Shown piece after piece: positions 44,213-56,606 of a DNA stretch of 64,000 nt (its first letter is position 1; each line of letters begins with the position of its first letter). Both the position numbers and the translations under genes were made by a program. This stretch comes from Symbiodinium kawagutii (lineage: Eukaryota > Sar > Dinophyceae > Suessiales > Symbiodiniaceae): positions 60,293 through 124,292 of the forward strand of contig VSDK01006302.1 in NCBI GenBank assembly GCA_009767595.1. The letters run 5' to 3'. The notes beneath the pieces are model-generated. The model searched no databases. It was not told where the DNA came from and worked only from the letters and a program-made list of their open reading frames with translations.

Positions 44213-44836
44213 CTCACCTTGGATCGACATCAACCATCGTCATGTGGGTTACATGATGGTGAATGGATGGTTGACATGTGATGATTAACACGGGGGATTG
44301 ATGGTTGACAGGTTGCTTCCTGGTGGTTCAGTGATGGTCAACCGATGGTTGACAGGTGATGTCTATTGATAGTCAATCATGCTGGTCAAATGATGCTGAG
44401 TTGATGGTTGATGGTGAGTGACGGGTGTTAAATATGGTTCAATGCTAAATGAGAATCAGATTCAATGTTCACTCAATGAGGTTCATTGATGTCATACAAT
44501 GATTGGTAATGCCCCAGGACTCACCACTCACCACGATTAATCTCATGGTACTTTTTGTATGCAACCATTACAACCGACTGCCCCCAGTCAGTTGCATATC
44601 CGCAGCTTCGGGAAACAGGTCTCCCAACCTTTTACATCCCAAGCCACCACCCAACCAAGCCAAATGCAAATCCAAATCCAAACCAACCCATCCAACCACA
44701 CCCACCTCTCAACCAAACTGACCAACCACCTAACCACCCAACCACCCAACTAACCTCTCAACCAACCCATCCCCAAGCCCGCCCCAAGCAGCTCAGGACC
44801 CACGCGCCCTGCCGAGGCGCTGTTTCCCGCTGCCAC

Positions 44837-44897
44837 CAGCAGCAGCCACTTGGAGCTCTCGCCCACCGCCACGTCGATGCCGCTGTCCCAAGGCGCC
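44837..44897 (-). CDS. Exon of the giant gene
   Basis: The acceptor CTTCCAG|G and donor CTG|GTGGCAGC enclose RLGTAGIDVAVGESSKWLLL. Coding bias continues through VAAGNSASAG, so a later donor near 44,810 is also possible. Confidence 0.55.
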
Positions 44898-45390
44898 TGG
44901 AAGGGCTACTGGCCATGGGGCACCAAGTGTCTTTACTCGTTGGCTGACACGTATTCTAGTGATGGATCACAGAGATCTACAAAATCATGGACAAATAGGA
45001 AAAAACAACAATCCAGATTGGAGAGCAGGGATTCGCAACCGATTGGACTGTGAGAATGTCCTGCGAACCTCGTTCTGCGATATCCCTACAACAACCGAGC
45101 GATGGATGAGCACAAGAAGCCAATTGCTTTTCAGTGGGGCATCGAGATGACGCTACTCGGTAATCAGATTTGTCAGATTCGATTCCCTCCAACATGTCAT
45201 TAAGTAAGAAATAGTATTACATTATCTGTTACAGTTGGGAAAGCAAATCACAAAGCTTCACAAGTTGAACACAAACGAAACAATCGATTCCAATCCCCCC
45301 AAACAAGTCGACAAATCACATTCGCCCCTTTGCCAAGCACCAACGAACAGACTCTCCCAGCAACCACAGCCGTTCCCAGCCGTTCCCAAC

Positions 45391-45468
45391 CTCGCTATCG
45401 CAGGCGCGCATTTGCACCGCCCATCGGTCGCCCGGCAGCGGCAGACCGAATTCCTGCGCTACTTCGTC
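45391..45468 (-). CDS. Exon of the giant gene
   Basis: The acceptor CGCCAG|GAC and donor GAG|GTTGGGAACG give 26 phase-0 codons: DEVAQEFGLPLPGDRWAVQM, then RACDSE. G/C-rich sequence continues upstream to about 45,535 (LDTLGLVGPPPR), so the exon may start earlier. Confidence 0.55.
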
Positions 45469-46255
45469 CTGGCGCGGCGGGGGACCAACCAGTCCCAGGG
45501 TGTCCAGCCCCGGGGCGACCCGGGCCACCGTTGAAGCCCCAAGCGATGGGAGAAAACCGCTACCAGAAATGGCATTGGTAGGGAAGAACCCTGCAATTGC
45601 TGGTAGAATACCTGGTTTTTGCTGTAGATTTTTGCATTAAACTGCCCAGAAAGCCACGAAATGATGGCATCTTAGCTTCAAATGCTTGAAGCGGCTTTCC
45701 AAGCTGGTAGGTGCACAATCAATACACGCGCAGGCATCCATGATAATAGCCTTAACTGCAACCTAAATAATCCCAAGTTCCATCTGATGGCTCCGCTTAA
45801 GCCACAATGCAGGCCATTTTTCGACAAGTCTCCGTCATATTGATGGCCTTGGATCCGCTTTGGCAAAACGCTGTCATGGCCAAACACACCAGGCCATGCC
45901 ATGGAAAGCCACTGACATTTCGGCATCATGGGATGGATGAAATTCGAAGGGTAAAGATGCAGTATTTGTAAAGCCGTTGTGGTTGGTGCTTGCTCTGAAA
46001 CAAAAATGACTGCTGGCATCTTCATATCTTTACCTACTTCGCTTTGCGGGAATGTTGTCATGTCAATCTCCAACTCAAACTGAGAAACTTGTTGAGCAAA
46101 ACATCTCAGAACTGGTTCAGGAAACATCATCTCAGTATGGCTATTGTCAATCCCCAACTAACTTGATCGACTTAATCCCCTCAATTGAGCTGGTGAATCC
46201 CCAAGTAACTTGATCCCATTCAGCCCCTCCAAGGAGCTCCCCCAACGTTGGTCAC

Positions 46256-46368
46256 TGGGGCCTTCCCCGCCGCCTTCGCTGTGCCGAGCGTCGCAAGTGC
46301 AGCCGCAGGGATCATCCTCGGCCTCGGTTTCGTTCCCAGAGGTCGTTGTGGTCGTGGAGGTGGTCGAC
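46256..46368 (-). CDS. Exon: Thr-rich acidic linker plus Cys cluster
   Basis: Acceptor GCTGAG|G and donor CCCA|GTGACCAACG. Begins STTSTTTTTSGNETEAEDDP, then CGCTCDARHSEGGGEG. A Thr/Ser run followed by acidic residues and C-x-C-x-C is typical of glycosylated linkers between extracellular domains (family knowledge), which supports a surface protein. Confidence 0.6.
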
Positions 46369-46976
46369 CTCAGCACCAGTGAAGCGACGTCCAGCAACCA
46401 CCAGCAGCAGGAGATCTAGATAGGTTGGGATCCAGATGAGTTGGGATCCAGATAGGTTGAACTGCCTCCAGTTTCCATGGAAACTGCTCCAGTTGGAAGG
46501 TTACCCGCTCTGCATGGAGGAGTTTGATAGAAGGATTCAATGCAACCAAAGAGTTGGGGGGTATACCACTGGAAAACATCCATTGATGTCTTCAAATAAG
46601 CTGACGTAGCAGTTGGACAGCGTTTCCAGTTTGTCGAGGATGTTCTAAGTCCATATCATCGATTTTGATTGCCACTATCTCAAGTAACGGCGATCAAAGG
46701 TTTCGATCCCCAACAAATGATTCAACAAAGCATAAGGGCACAAATGAACAGAGTCCAAAACCGACAGTCAATCCATTCTACAGCCTGCGCCGCCAGCAGT
46801 TTGATAAGTTCGCCCCCAAATCTGATAAAGTTCACTTCCTAAATCTGATAGGAATCACCCATCTAAGTTCGGGCAAAAGGCCGACAGCCCAAAAGGCCGC
46901 AGATGCAACTGGGCCCACATTGTACTCGTTGGTTGGGCCATCCCCGGCCCTGACCCTGCAGAGCTGAGGTCATCAC

Positions 46977-47019
46977 GTGCCATATCCGAAGTAGCAGCAG
47001 CCCAGCTGAGAACTGTTGC
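46977..47019 (-). CDS. Exon of the giant gene, frame uncertain
   Basis: The acceptor CCAAG|GC and donor GGCAC|GTGATGAC enclose NSSQLGCCYFGYGT. A longer overlapping frame (SKATVLSWAAATSDMA) is also open from an acceptor CTCTAG at about 47,058. Confidence 0.4.
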
Positions 47020-47601
47020 CTTGGATGATGCTACGGCTGGACCCAAAGGGCTGCCTAGAGATCTACATCGAGTCGCTTGAAACGGGTGATTTCCATCATT
47101 TGGTGTTTGGGGATTCTCCTACAGGCTAAGCTCAATCTTCAGTGCAGTGACTTGTTGGTTTGTGGCCACTACGCCGACTATGCACATCTTTTTGTTGTTG
47201 ACTTTTTCTACTCGGGTGAAAATCAGTCTCGCCTCCTGCTAAACATCCTAAGAGCATGAATCATCGTGGATATATCAGTTTCACCCGGTAGTCAGGAAGT
47301 CATCAGGATACAAGGTATATCTTTCCTACTTGGCAGCTTGATCTCATCAAGCTATCCAAACCAAACTGCTGGGCCCCTTGGCCATTGGCTCAGTTGGGTG
47401 TAATCAAGGGCAACCGATTCATCATGTTTTGACACAAGATTTCATGGTTTCCGAGGCCATTGTGGATCTTGGTGTGACAGCAAGGGATGCTGCCCCTCGC
47501 ACCATGAAAAACCGTATCTGGAAGGGCTAAATAGCCAACCAAGCTGATCAACGACTCAAATGTGCCCCAGCTCCTGCTGAGCCCCACCCCATGGCCATCA
47601 C

Positions 47602-47715
47602 CTCCCGGCGACCGCGGTGGATCCGCCAGGGCACACAGGAAGTCGCCGCCACAGAAGGCCGCGCGGCCATCCAGCTGCGAGCGCTGCGCCACTTGGAGAC
47701 ACGGCTCCGAAGCGC
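47602..47715 (-). CDS. Exon of the giant gene
   Basis: The acceptor GGCACAG|GC and donor GGGAG|GTGATGG enclose 114 bases (phase 1 at both ends): GASEPCLQVAQRSQLDGRAA, then FCGGDFLCALADPPRSPG. Chosen over two other open frames by codon bias. Three Cys. Confidence 0.55.
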
Positions 47716-48288
47716 CTGTGCCAAGGGGACCAACGGTCCGACCACAGCGGGTGGGTTGGGGTCGGTTGACCAACCAATTGGTCTCAGCTTCTCAAGGAAG
47801 GTTACAGGATTATGGGTTATGGGTTCCAGGATTCTAAGGTTCTGGGTTTAGTCTGAGGTCTGGACAAACCTGCAGACGTTGATCGATTCTGTTTGGCATT
47901 CAGGGATGGTTCTGTTCATGGACAAGCCATCAGCTGCACACGGTTGTGGATTGTACCTGTCACTAGCCATGTTGGGTTTGATTCATCGAAATGGTGGTCA
48001 GCAACGAACCATTTTGCACAATTCAAGATCTTCCCAACACCAAGGGAATCTTGAAACATCTTGATTGTGAATCTGGAAGAGAGGTAGTTCTATGTGATTG
48101 TCTTGCGAATCTGGAAAAGAGATACTTCTGTGGTGAATCTGGAGTTCAACAGCATTTCTTCAGATCTCTTCAAACAATTTCAACAATTTCAACAGCATTT
48201 CTTGTCCCTTTCGAATCTCAACAGCATGTGCCATCTCTACATCAGCAGCTCTGCCTGAGAGACCCAAAGCATCGAAGATGGAAATCAC

Positions 48289-48377
48289 TGCGGCTTCCGA
48301 GGCGTTGTCGAAGTGGAAACTGGGAATGTTCACCCAAGCGGCCAAGGTGTAATCGGAAGCCAAGAGCCTTGTGAATG
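48289..48377 (-). CDS. Exon of LamG/concanavalin-like domain, part 2
   Basis: The acceptor GCTGCAG|CA and donor GCA|GTGATTTCC enclose FTRLLASDYTLAAWVNIPS, then FHFDNASEAA. The pattern [FY]-T-[LI]-x-A-W-V is the hallmark strand of LamG/concanavalin-A-like domains. It follows the exon at 49,036, whose end (DAWQLTGTGAF) fits the preceding strand. Confidence 0.6.
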
Positions 48378-49035
48378 CTGCAGCGCCAAAACGTGGTGTG
48401 TAGGCAATGGGCAATAGGAAATGGTCATAGCCATAGCAATGTAGCTATCAAACAAACAAAATCCTTGTTTCCAGTAAACCACTCATTTCAAAAAGAAAAG
48501 TCATTGTTTTTAGAGAAACTGATGGAGGGTAGACTACTTGAGAGCAAGCATGGAGGAACGAGAGGTATGTGCTGGTGATACGCGGTGCAGCACACAGCGA
48601 ATCAAACATCACAGTAGCTGCTGCTTTTTGGCCATACATCACCGTTGGACGGCCAACTGCGTCACCTCATCTCTTTACAATGCAAGGCTGAGATCGTTGT
48701 TATATCCATCATCCACTATGATAACTAGGAACAAGCCAAATTTCTTGTCATAAAGTAGTAATACATCAAAATAGCGAAATCAACCACTACCAACCTTCAT
48801 CAACCCACCATCACTAAGAAACCCTCCTTCACCTATGGGTTTCACCATCGTTAACCACTCTAAAGCACTACTAGTAGTCTACCATCATCAACCATCATCA
48901 ACCATCATTGACCACAATAAACCACCCCTAACCATCATGAACCACCACCACCCACAGCTACCAGTAACCACCATGACCCACCATTCACCACTCCCAACCA
49001 CTACCAGGTACCCATCATCCCCCGGTGGCTCCAAC

Positions 49036-49100
49036 GAAAGCTCCAGTGCCAGTGAGTTGCCAGGCATCGACACCTTGGTAGGTCCTCCACTCGACATCTC
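49036..49100 (-). CDS. Exon of LamG/concanavalin-like domain, part 1
   Basis: The acceptor GCCGCCAG|GA and donor TTC|GTTGGAGCC enclose DVEWRTYQGVDAWQLTGTGA and F. The phase does not match the next exon unless splicing is at GGGG|GATGATGG, a GA-type donor. Flanks are strongly CATCAACC-rich (low side) and TGATGGTTGG-rich (high side). Confidence 0.55.
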
Positions 49101-50139
49101 CTGGCGGCACAACGGGGGCTTTCAGCAATGACCATGGGCAGTGTCATTGGCACCATCATTTTTGGGGTTATGTGATGGTTGGTATTGGGAGGACTAGCAG
49201 TGACACTAGCTGGTGAGTTTTGGTTAGTGACCTTGGGTTATGGTCATTTTTGGTCATGAGTCAGTGGTGAATGGTCATTGTTTGACCCTAAATGATCGGT
49301 CACTCAATAATCATTGGAGGTTGTAAATCGTTATTGATCTGAAGTGTGTTAATCTTAATCTAATGTTGCTGTCGTTAATGATTACCGAATCTTTGGAGGA
49401 TGTGACCGTGGTTATCATCAATTCTGCTAATCATGGTTACTGCTTTCAATTGATCATTGGAGTTTATAACCGTGTTGCTTATTTACTTCTCATAGTTCCA
49501 ACGCGAAGTTCATGATGATTGATTGATCATTCATGATTCATGACTATTGATCATAATGGTTAATGATGACTAATGACGGCCAATAATGGTCAACAAACAC
49601 CCATCCTTCGAAGCTTGAGGGTAGTAGGGGTGGAGACCAAAGGTTTCAACCAGAATATCCGTGCATAAAATACGGGCCTGGTGCAAGTCTGAAACAGCAG
49701 GTGCGATTGTTGGGGCATGCTCATGACAAAGTTCCAACTGGGAAGGAACATCTGTGGTAACTATTACCCCCTGGGTGGTTCTCAGTTCTCTACCTGCCAA
49801 ACCTCTATGAGTGATATCCAATCAATTTTAACTGCTGCCCTTAGTGCGTTGGCCAGTAGCCCAGAACTGCCCAGAACCCACGCAGGGTAACAGACCAAGT
49901 GCAGGAGTTTTTTGCTCACTGCAATCAAGAAAAAACAGGCCGTGTAATTCGGTGTCTCTTGATGGCTACAACATGGTGTCAAGGATTCTTAGATGCTGAC
50001 GGAAAATAACACCTCTTTGCCCTTTCTACATGATGGCCTTGATGTTTGGCTGCGAATCTGAATGGCAGCTCTGGGCACCCAAATTCTGATTGCAGTCGCC
50101 CAAAATCACGGCAAGTCCACCATCTGCCCTGCCTGATGT

Positions 50140-50200
50140 TGGCACGCTGTCGTTCATGGAGGCATCCAATCCTACGACAAAGTCACCTGAGACATGCCCA
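50140..50200 (-). CDS. Possible exon of the giant gene
   Basis: The acceptor CATGTCTCAG|GT is good. The frame reads GDFVVGLDASMNDSVPTSGR, but codon bias is moderate and no donor stands out. The ORF is open from 50,256 to 50,026. Confidence 0.35.
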
Positions 50201-51251
50201 CCAGCTTGGGACAAACACACAGTGGCTCCCAATAGATCCAGCTGATAATGAAACATCCGGAGGCTACCAAATCAATCGCTTGTAATCTTGGTTCAAATAT
50301 GGGTGGTTTATCGATACTATGGATCTCTCGTGAGTTCTACCAAGCATCAACCATGCAGCTGTCCCACTATTCACTATTCATCGAAGAACTCCTACACTAA
50401 AATGATGGGTGCTTTATCCCATGACTGCTTGGGTTTCTGCCATTGGAGATGGTTAGCGGCTGCATCACTATCGTTGGTTATCTTTGGCTCTCGTGCGTAG
50501 TACTAATCAACTTATGGTGAGGAAACCTGCATTCCAAGTCAACTTACTGTCAGAAACAACTGTGATGAACCACTCACAAGCATTAACACCGAATGATTGT
50601 CTTCATGCTTATCTTGCGCCATGACGATCTATTACTTGATAATGAATGCTTGCCAACCATTCTACATGATCAATCTTGCGTCACTTCTCTTCTCATGATG
50701 ATCCTCTGGTCCGTACCCAACAGTTGCAGGCACCACTCTGCAGTGTCTGGTTCGCTATAGTTGAATTGATTAACCCCGGGGCAACTGGGTCAGTGGCTCG
50801 ATATATGTGTGAATCGATAAAAATATGTGATCAAGAACTTTACATGTATACATTTCTCATTCATGATCCTTGACCATCATATGACTGATTGATGATGCAT
50901 GATTCTTACTTGTCAATGGTGTCAGAACTGCAACATTGCATATTGTAAACATCATATCTTGACTGGCTGAAAAAGATCCACGCTGGTGCAACAAGCAAAC
51001 ATTGCTAGTGATGCTTTGCAAGTGGTCGAACTGCAAGCTACTTGTAACTCCGAGAAACAGTTCACCTGTAGCAATGATACTAGAATATGATGCACGGTAC
51101 TTGGATCTCATGATGCTGGGATACATACAAATAATCGCATATCGTGAAGCCGGAAGTCATGCCTATGGAGCAGCAATTCGTTGATGTTCCAGGGTGTCAG
51201 GATGACTCCCAGCTACTTCAGTGTTCTGCCATTAGTTTGAGCTGGTCATTC

Positions 51252-51252
51252 G

Positions 51253-51298
<46 letters not shown>
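51252..51298. repeat. (GTT)n microsatellite
   Basis: About 15 GTT units. Confidence 0.95.
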
Positions 51299-51430
51299 CT
51301 TCCCAAAGTAGATCATCCAACCTTCCCAATCTTCACCCAAACTTAAACTGCACCTTCAGCTTCACCCTCACCAACCACCCCAACCAACCCACCCGAGTCG
51401 GGAACTCTGCTTACCCAAGTAGCTTGGCAC

Positions 51431-51475
51431 CGACGGGTGCAACTCCCATTCGCAGTAGCCCGTGGTCCTCACTTC
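51431..51475 (-). CDS. Short exon of the giant gene
   Basis: The acceptor GCCACAG|GAA and donor TCG|GTGCCAAGC give 15 phase-0 codons, EVRTTGYCEWELHPS. A canonical GGTAAGC donor 17 bases further would add VPSYL. Confidence 0.55.
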
Positions 51476-51680
51476 CTGTGGCTCACCAACAAGCGCCTGA
51501 TTGATCATCGATGAACCCAATTTCGGTGATTCATCAACCACAGGGGGAACAGCATGGAAAATTGACCAGCAATAAAGTGTATCGACCAGTACCGAACAAC
51601 AACAATCAACTTTATCGTTAAGTAACTTTATATGACAGCCCATTTTGCGAATAACAAACAACAACCAAAGAGGTGGGTAC

Positions 51681-51761
51681 AATGGGCTGCATCAGCAGCT
51701 GCTCCTTGTCGTTGATTCTGAAGTCCAGCACCATGGCATCGCAGAACCTTCCCACGTAGGG
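51681..51761 (-). CDS. Exon of the giant gene
   Basis: The acceptor GCACCAG|CCC and donor ATT|GTACCC give 27 phase-0 codons: PYVGRFCDAMVLDFRINDKE, then QLLMQPI. Clear bias; beta-strand pattern MVLDFRI. Confidence 0.6.
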
Positions 51762-52149
51762 CTGGTGCCTTGGAGATGACTCGGTGGGAGGAGATTGCCA
51801 AGACGCCGTAGATACACAAATCACAAATGTCCTTATTCATTTTTCAATTTGTTTATTTGCATATTTGATTTCTTTCAAAAACGCACATATTTGTTTTCTA
51901 CAAGTACATATGTTTTTTGTCATCCTTGTCCGTCACGTGCATCTTCGATGTCCTTGCGCCATGGGGCACAAAAGCCAAGAATCAATTTCCATCATCAAAT
52001 GCATATGAGCGTTTCTCAAAATAGGAGACAGCCCAAATCATCCGATCTCAGCCATTTATAGCAGTAAACCAACCATTTTTTGGGTTCCCCATTTTGAGAA
52101 ACCATTACATGGCTATGGCTTGTCCAAAACTGATGTACCCACCAAAAAA

Positions 52150-52290
52150 CCTGTGGTTCTGCTTGGGGCACCTGACAGGAACACCTGGGGGGGGCTCGAT
52201 CCAAGCTGCCACATTGTATCTTGCACTGGAGCCACCAACCCATCTGCGCCCACGGTGTCGCTCCTTGCAGGCACCTGCGAAGGGGCTGTC
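52150..52290 (-). CDS. Possible exon, strand and frame uncertain
   Basis: The acceptor CTTCGCAG|GTG is good. Two minus frames compete: SSARYNVAAWIEPPPG, which looks like a LamG strand, and DGLVAPVQDTMWQLGSSPP. A plus-strand frame (PVVLLGAPDRNTWGGLD) is also open. I favour minus because all neighbours are minus. Confidence 0.35.
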
Positions 52291-52496
52291 TATGGTCGCT
52301 GGTGAGTAAGATCCCATACCCCAAGAAATGCCGTTGGAAACATTGCCAGTCATTGTAAACCATTTCTTGTGATCATTTTACTACTTGTGATCGTTTCCAC
52401 CAAGAACTTAGAAGCATCTCAACATATCTGAAGAGATCTAAAGCATCAAATGCTCCAGCTTTCTATCAGATGACTCGTCACCACCAACCCACCAAC

Positions 52497-52612
52497 CGGT
52501 AGCCCCACGGCCATGCCGCCTGGCAGAGGCAGTCGTGTGCCACGGAGCTCATGAGCCGCGACTCCACGGTGCCGTTGAAGATCCGGTCCTGCGGAGCAGC
52601 GGAGGGCAGCAC
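52497..52612 (-). CDS. Exon of the giant gene
   Basis: The acceptor CCCAAG|GTG begins VLPSAAPQDRIFNGTVESRL and continues SSVAHDCLCQAAWPWGY. The donor CTACCG|GTTGGTGG is of the intron-end repeat type. Third positions are almost all G/C. Confidence 0.6.
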
Positions 52613-53664
52613 CTTGGGAGCTCAGTGGTGGATGGGTGACCCGTGGTGCAGTCAGGTTGGGCCCTCCAGTTGCAGCAACCTGTGACACTCTAGCGATAGC
52701 TACCTCCTGTTAAACCAATGGGAGGATCACATGAGTTACCACTAATCAATACTAATTACATGCTACACCAATCATGTGGTGGGTGTGTTGGTGGGTGTGT
52801 TGGGAACTGATGCAAGAGCTTCCCAACAGAGCACAGCACTCCACAGCTATCATTCAGCTGCATTACCGGGGGCATGAGTGAGTGCGTGAAATCTTCCCAT
52901 GAAGTGATGAAGAGCAACCAAAGCAAGCCCCCTCCTGCAGCATCCAAAGGCATTCTTCTTGAACCTCTCGAATGTAGGCTCTCCAAGGCTGCCAAAATGG
53001 ATCATCTGAGAGCAGGAAGTGAAACGGGAAACCAACACTTCACGGATACAACTGTCCCAGGCACAAAAGCTAGTTGTCCTCAAGCTCTCCCGTGATTCAA
53101 GTTCCCTCGTTGCTTGTACAGCAAAATGTCTAAGCCACACAAAAGTTCCCCGAACAGCACAGCTACATTGGTAAACACAACTTTTTGGAGACTTGTGTCT
53201 TTGGTCACCAATCATGGCAAGCTCCAACAAAGCAGGTCACCAAAAAATGGCTCTGGGTAGGTATTCCTCCTTCTGCAGCAGTTGCACTCTATCCCCCACT
53301 TCAACATGTTCTCCATAAGAACAGCTTGTTATCCATTATGCCAACCCCCCAAAGTCAATCATTTTCCAGCACAGTAACACTTGCCACTGTCATGCTTGTG
53401 GGTAGAGAGTTGCTCATGGATGAGCCATGCATACCATGGAGGTGACAAACTTGACCATGGTACCAGCCATAATTGGTATATGGATGAATTAACCAACCAA
53501 CCAGCCACACTCATGCCAGCCATCATAGATTCAAGAACGATTGAGATGACTATCAATTGCCGATATGTTTCATAAATGAAGGATGACACAATTTTCCGGT
53601 AGATAGTTGATGGCATGAACCATCCCCAACCATCATATCACGAACCATTTTCAAACACCAATAA

Positions 53665-53820
53665 TCTTCTTCTTCTTCTTCTTCTTCATCATCATCATCG
53701 TCATCATCGTCATCATCATCATCGTCATCATCATCATCATCATCGTCATCGTCGTCATCGTCGTCATCATCATCATCGTCATCATCGTCATCATCATCAT
53801 CATCATCATCATCATCGTCG

Positions 53821-53886
<66 letters not shown>

Positions 53887-53887
53887 A
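53665..53887. repeat. Compound TCT/TCA/TCG array
   Basis: About 74 triplets: TCT at the left, then mixed TCA and TCG, then pure TCA. Open in several frames only because of composition; no coding claim is made. Confidence 0.95.
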
Positions 53888-54189
53888 TTGTCAACTATCA
53901 TCATCGACCATGATGTCAAGCAATCATCAATCACAAACCATCAGTAACCATCAATCACCATCATCAACAACCACCATAACCAACTATTACCATCATCAAC
54001 CATCATCTCACTCAATCATCAATCGTCAATCACCAATAACCATCAATAATAATAGCAATACTAATATTTATTATCATCATCATCGATTACCATCAATCAC
54101 CAACCATCAATCATCATCCACCATCAGCCAGTCATCCTCAACCATCAACCATCCACCAGCCCATCATCTCTCTGTGCATCCCAACTGAT

Positions 54190-54250
54190 GATGTCCAAGC
54201 TGGTCCGCGATGGATTCGCCGGCGCTACGGCTTCGGAGTCGCCATAGGCC
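54190..54250 (-). CDS. Short exon of the giant gene
   Basis: The acceptor CCACCAG|GCC begins AYGDSEAVAPANPSRTSLDI. The donor is uncertain. The low-side flank is the long CATCAACC/TCATCA tract (53.6-54.17 kb), and the high-side flank begins TGGTTGATGGATG. Confidence 0.45.
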
Positions 54251-54699
54251 TGGTGGAAACAGCAGGGTGGTTGATGGATGTTTGAACCGCCATGATGAAC
54301 ATGAGCAGCGGTGATTAGTAAATATGAATAACCAACAAGATTGATAACATTTAAGAACTTTCGTCGTATCAGGAATCATCTTGATCTTTGATCAGTTTCA
54401 TTCAGTTTTTTAGCTATTCTTAATCAGTATTGAAATTGGTTGGTTGGTTGATTTGTTGGTTGACCCCCTACAGTAATGGAATATCGTACTAAACAGCTGG
54501 GAAGGGGTGATAGTTTCCATGCTTAACCAACCAAATGGAACCAACTAAGTAAGTATCATCAATTCACCTGTATCGACCATGCATCATGATTGTTGGTCAT
54601 ATTGCTACTGGTGGTTAATCATGCTTGTGGCATTACAGCTGGGTTGTATCAACCACCTGTGGTTAAATCTACCTGTACGACCCACCAACCACCGCTGGG

Positions 54700-54775
54700 T
54701 CTCGCCAACTGCCTCCCAGGCAAGTTCAGCGTTGACGTCCACCAGGGCAGCGTGCATGTCGGGAGGCCAGTTACC
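54700..54775 (-). CDS. Exon of the giant gene
   Basis: Acceptor CTGGCAG|GT; reads NWPPDMHAALVDVNAELAWE, then AVGETQRW. A phase-0 frame (VTGLPTCTLPWWTSTL) is also open, so the frame is not certain. The intron-side end is CG|GTGGTTGG. Confidence 0.45.
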
Positions 54776-54967
54776 TGCCAGAACGTTGCCCAGGGAACTG
54801 CACCATGACACGTGACAAGTGACCAACTCCTACATCGGATGACAGGGTTCACTATCAACATCCATCAAGCAGGTCAGCACCATCCACATGTCAACCCGAA
54901 ATGGTGGCTGGTGGAACCAATTTCGCTGGGTACAATCCATGAACCAACCGGTGGCAGATGCAACCAC

Positions 54968-54994
54968 CCCCGTCAGCTTAGCCATGGGCCCAGC
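54968..54994 (-). CDS. Possible microexon
   Basis: The acceptor ATATCCAG|GCT and donor GGG|GTGGTTGC enclose nine phase-0 codons, AGPMAKLTG. The donor has the intron-end repeat form. Short, so weak. Confidence 0.3.
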
Positions 54995-56128
54995 CTGGAT
55001 ATTCCGAGGTTCCATATCTGCGATCCATCAGCATGATCGAATCCTGACATGGCACACTGATCGGTCCAAGGCATGGAACGCAACAGGTTCCTATCAGTGG
55101 ATCGAGGTCCACCAAAGAAGGTGCATTCGAGGTCCACTCTTTCAACTCACTCGAGGCAAAAAAGTCCAGCGGGTGGTTGGATGATCATGCCACATGGTCG
55201 GTTCAGTGAACTTTTTTAGATCTTTCGTCACAGTTGAGCTATGGTCATTGGGGAAAGAGCCATAAATCATGGGTATCCCAACCAGGAGTAGTTTTTGTAG
55301 GTAAATATGAAGTTCTGGGGTCAACCGAAGCTAAATCCACCAACAACCTCTTACTATCATCAACCACCACCAGCAAGAATCACAACAGTAACGCGCACAA
55401 GAACAAGAAAAAAGGCGAAGAGGCTACTTCTCACATAACATATTGCGAACCTTTTTCAAGCGTTCATCACCAAAGGACATGCTACTGTGACTGTATTTAA
55501 AAGCAGCCAAAAAGTACAGGACCACATAGCAAAGACAACGCTTTGATATTGGGAATCCCATTCTGTGGATGATTCCTATCCACAACAAGTACCAAATGGG
55601 TTCATGCAAACACTTTGGATACAACCTCAAAGAAACCGACGATTGCAACAGTCTTGACATAGCTTTCATCATGAGGGCCTGATTTCTGCCAAGACTCAAA
55701 ATCAGGTTCCAAGATCAAGATTCCAACGCCTGAGGTCAGCTGCTGTCCCCATCGTGGGAGATCTACTTGACCAAGCCCTCGCATGTTTTAGTGTGGCATC
55801 CCCAAAGCACTCAAGCATCGTAAGTTTTTTTGTCAGGTAAGCATCAAACAATCAAAGCTACATCATGTATGGCCAAAGGCTCGTTCAAGTACGTTTGCAG
55901 TTGGGATGTGCCATGCTCCAAAAGCAAATTTCAACTCTAAATTCATTGATGAACAATTTACTCTTTCAACTATAATATTGGAGAAAGCATCAACAATTTA
56001 TTCATGAGCAATCAAAGTAAACATCAACATCTAGATGTTGGCCATCTGATTTATGGTCCTTCATAAACAAATAATCTCCTCAAACCAATAATCTGCTGAC
56101 TTTGGCTCACGCTCTTCTCCAGCTTTAC

Positions 56129-56199
56129 ATCCTTGAACCCATTGCCAGGACCGCAGGGCATCGCCACCAAGGGACATGGCAAGATGTCGTTGCACACTC
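56129..56199 (-). CDS. Exon of the giant gene
   Basis: The acceptor TGGAAG|GAG and donor GAT|GTAAAG enclose GVCNDILPCPLVAMPCGPGN, then GFKD. Three Cys; good codon bias in this frame. No family recognised. Confidence 0.5.
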
Positions 56200-56492
56200 C
56201 TTCCATCAGGGCCTGGCGACAGGATGGCCATGAACCGATCACAGCTGAGTGGTATCAAGGCTGACCCATCACCAGTTGGTATGACTCGGAATAGTGGTCT
56301 GCTCCCAGGGGAAGAATCCACCCGGTGGTAACTTGGAACCAATCCTGGATTAGTTCAGTGGTCATCAGGGGAATCCTTTGGCTCAGTGGATGAGTACTTC
56401 TTAAGATCAAAAACATCAGTGGATCAGCAATGGTTGACATTAATACATCACACCATAACCATAACCATCAGCCAAAGGCTCGGTCACGGTAC

Positions 56493-56606
56493 CCCCATGG
56501 CTTGTCCCAGTTGGCAAGGCCCAGCCCCACCTTGACGGACTCAAAGGTGCGAACGTCGCGGTCGCCAATGTTGCGATACCAAACGGTCTTGAAGTAGTCG
56601 TTGTTC
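56493..56606 (-). CDS. Exon of the giant gene
   Basis: The acceptor CCTTCGCAG|G and donor TGGGG|GTACCGTG enclose 114 bases (phase 2 at both ends): NNDYFKTVWYRNIGDRDVRT, then FESVKVGLGLANWDKPWG. Clear bias and splice sites. No family recognised. Confidence 0.65.

Noticed and set aside
53553-53947. Poly-Asp, poly-Met and poly-His frames
   Set aside because: Products of the TCA/TCG triplet array; no flanking coding signal.
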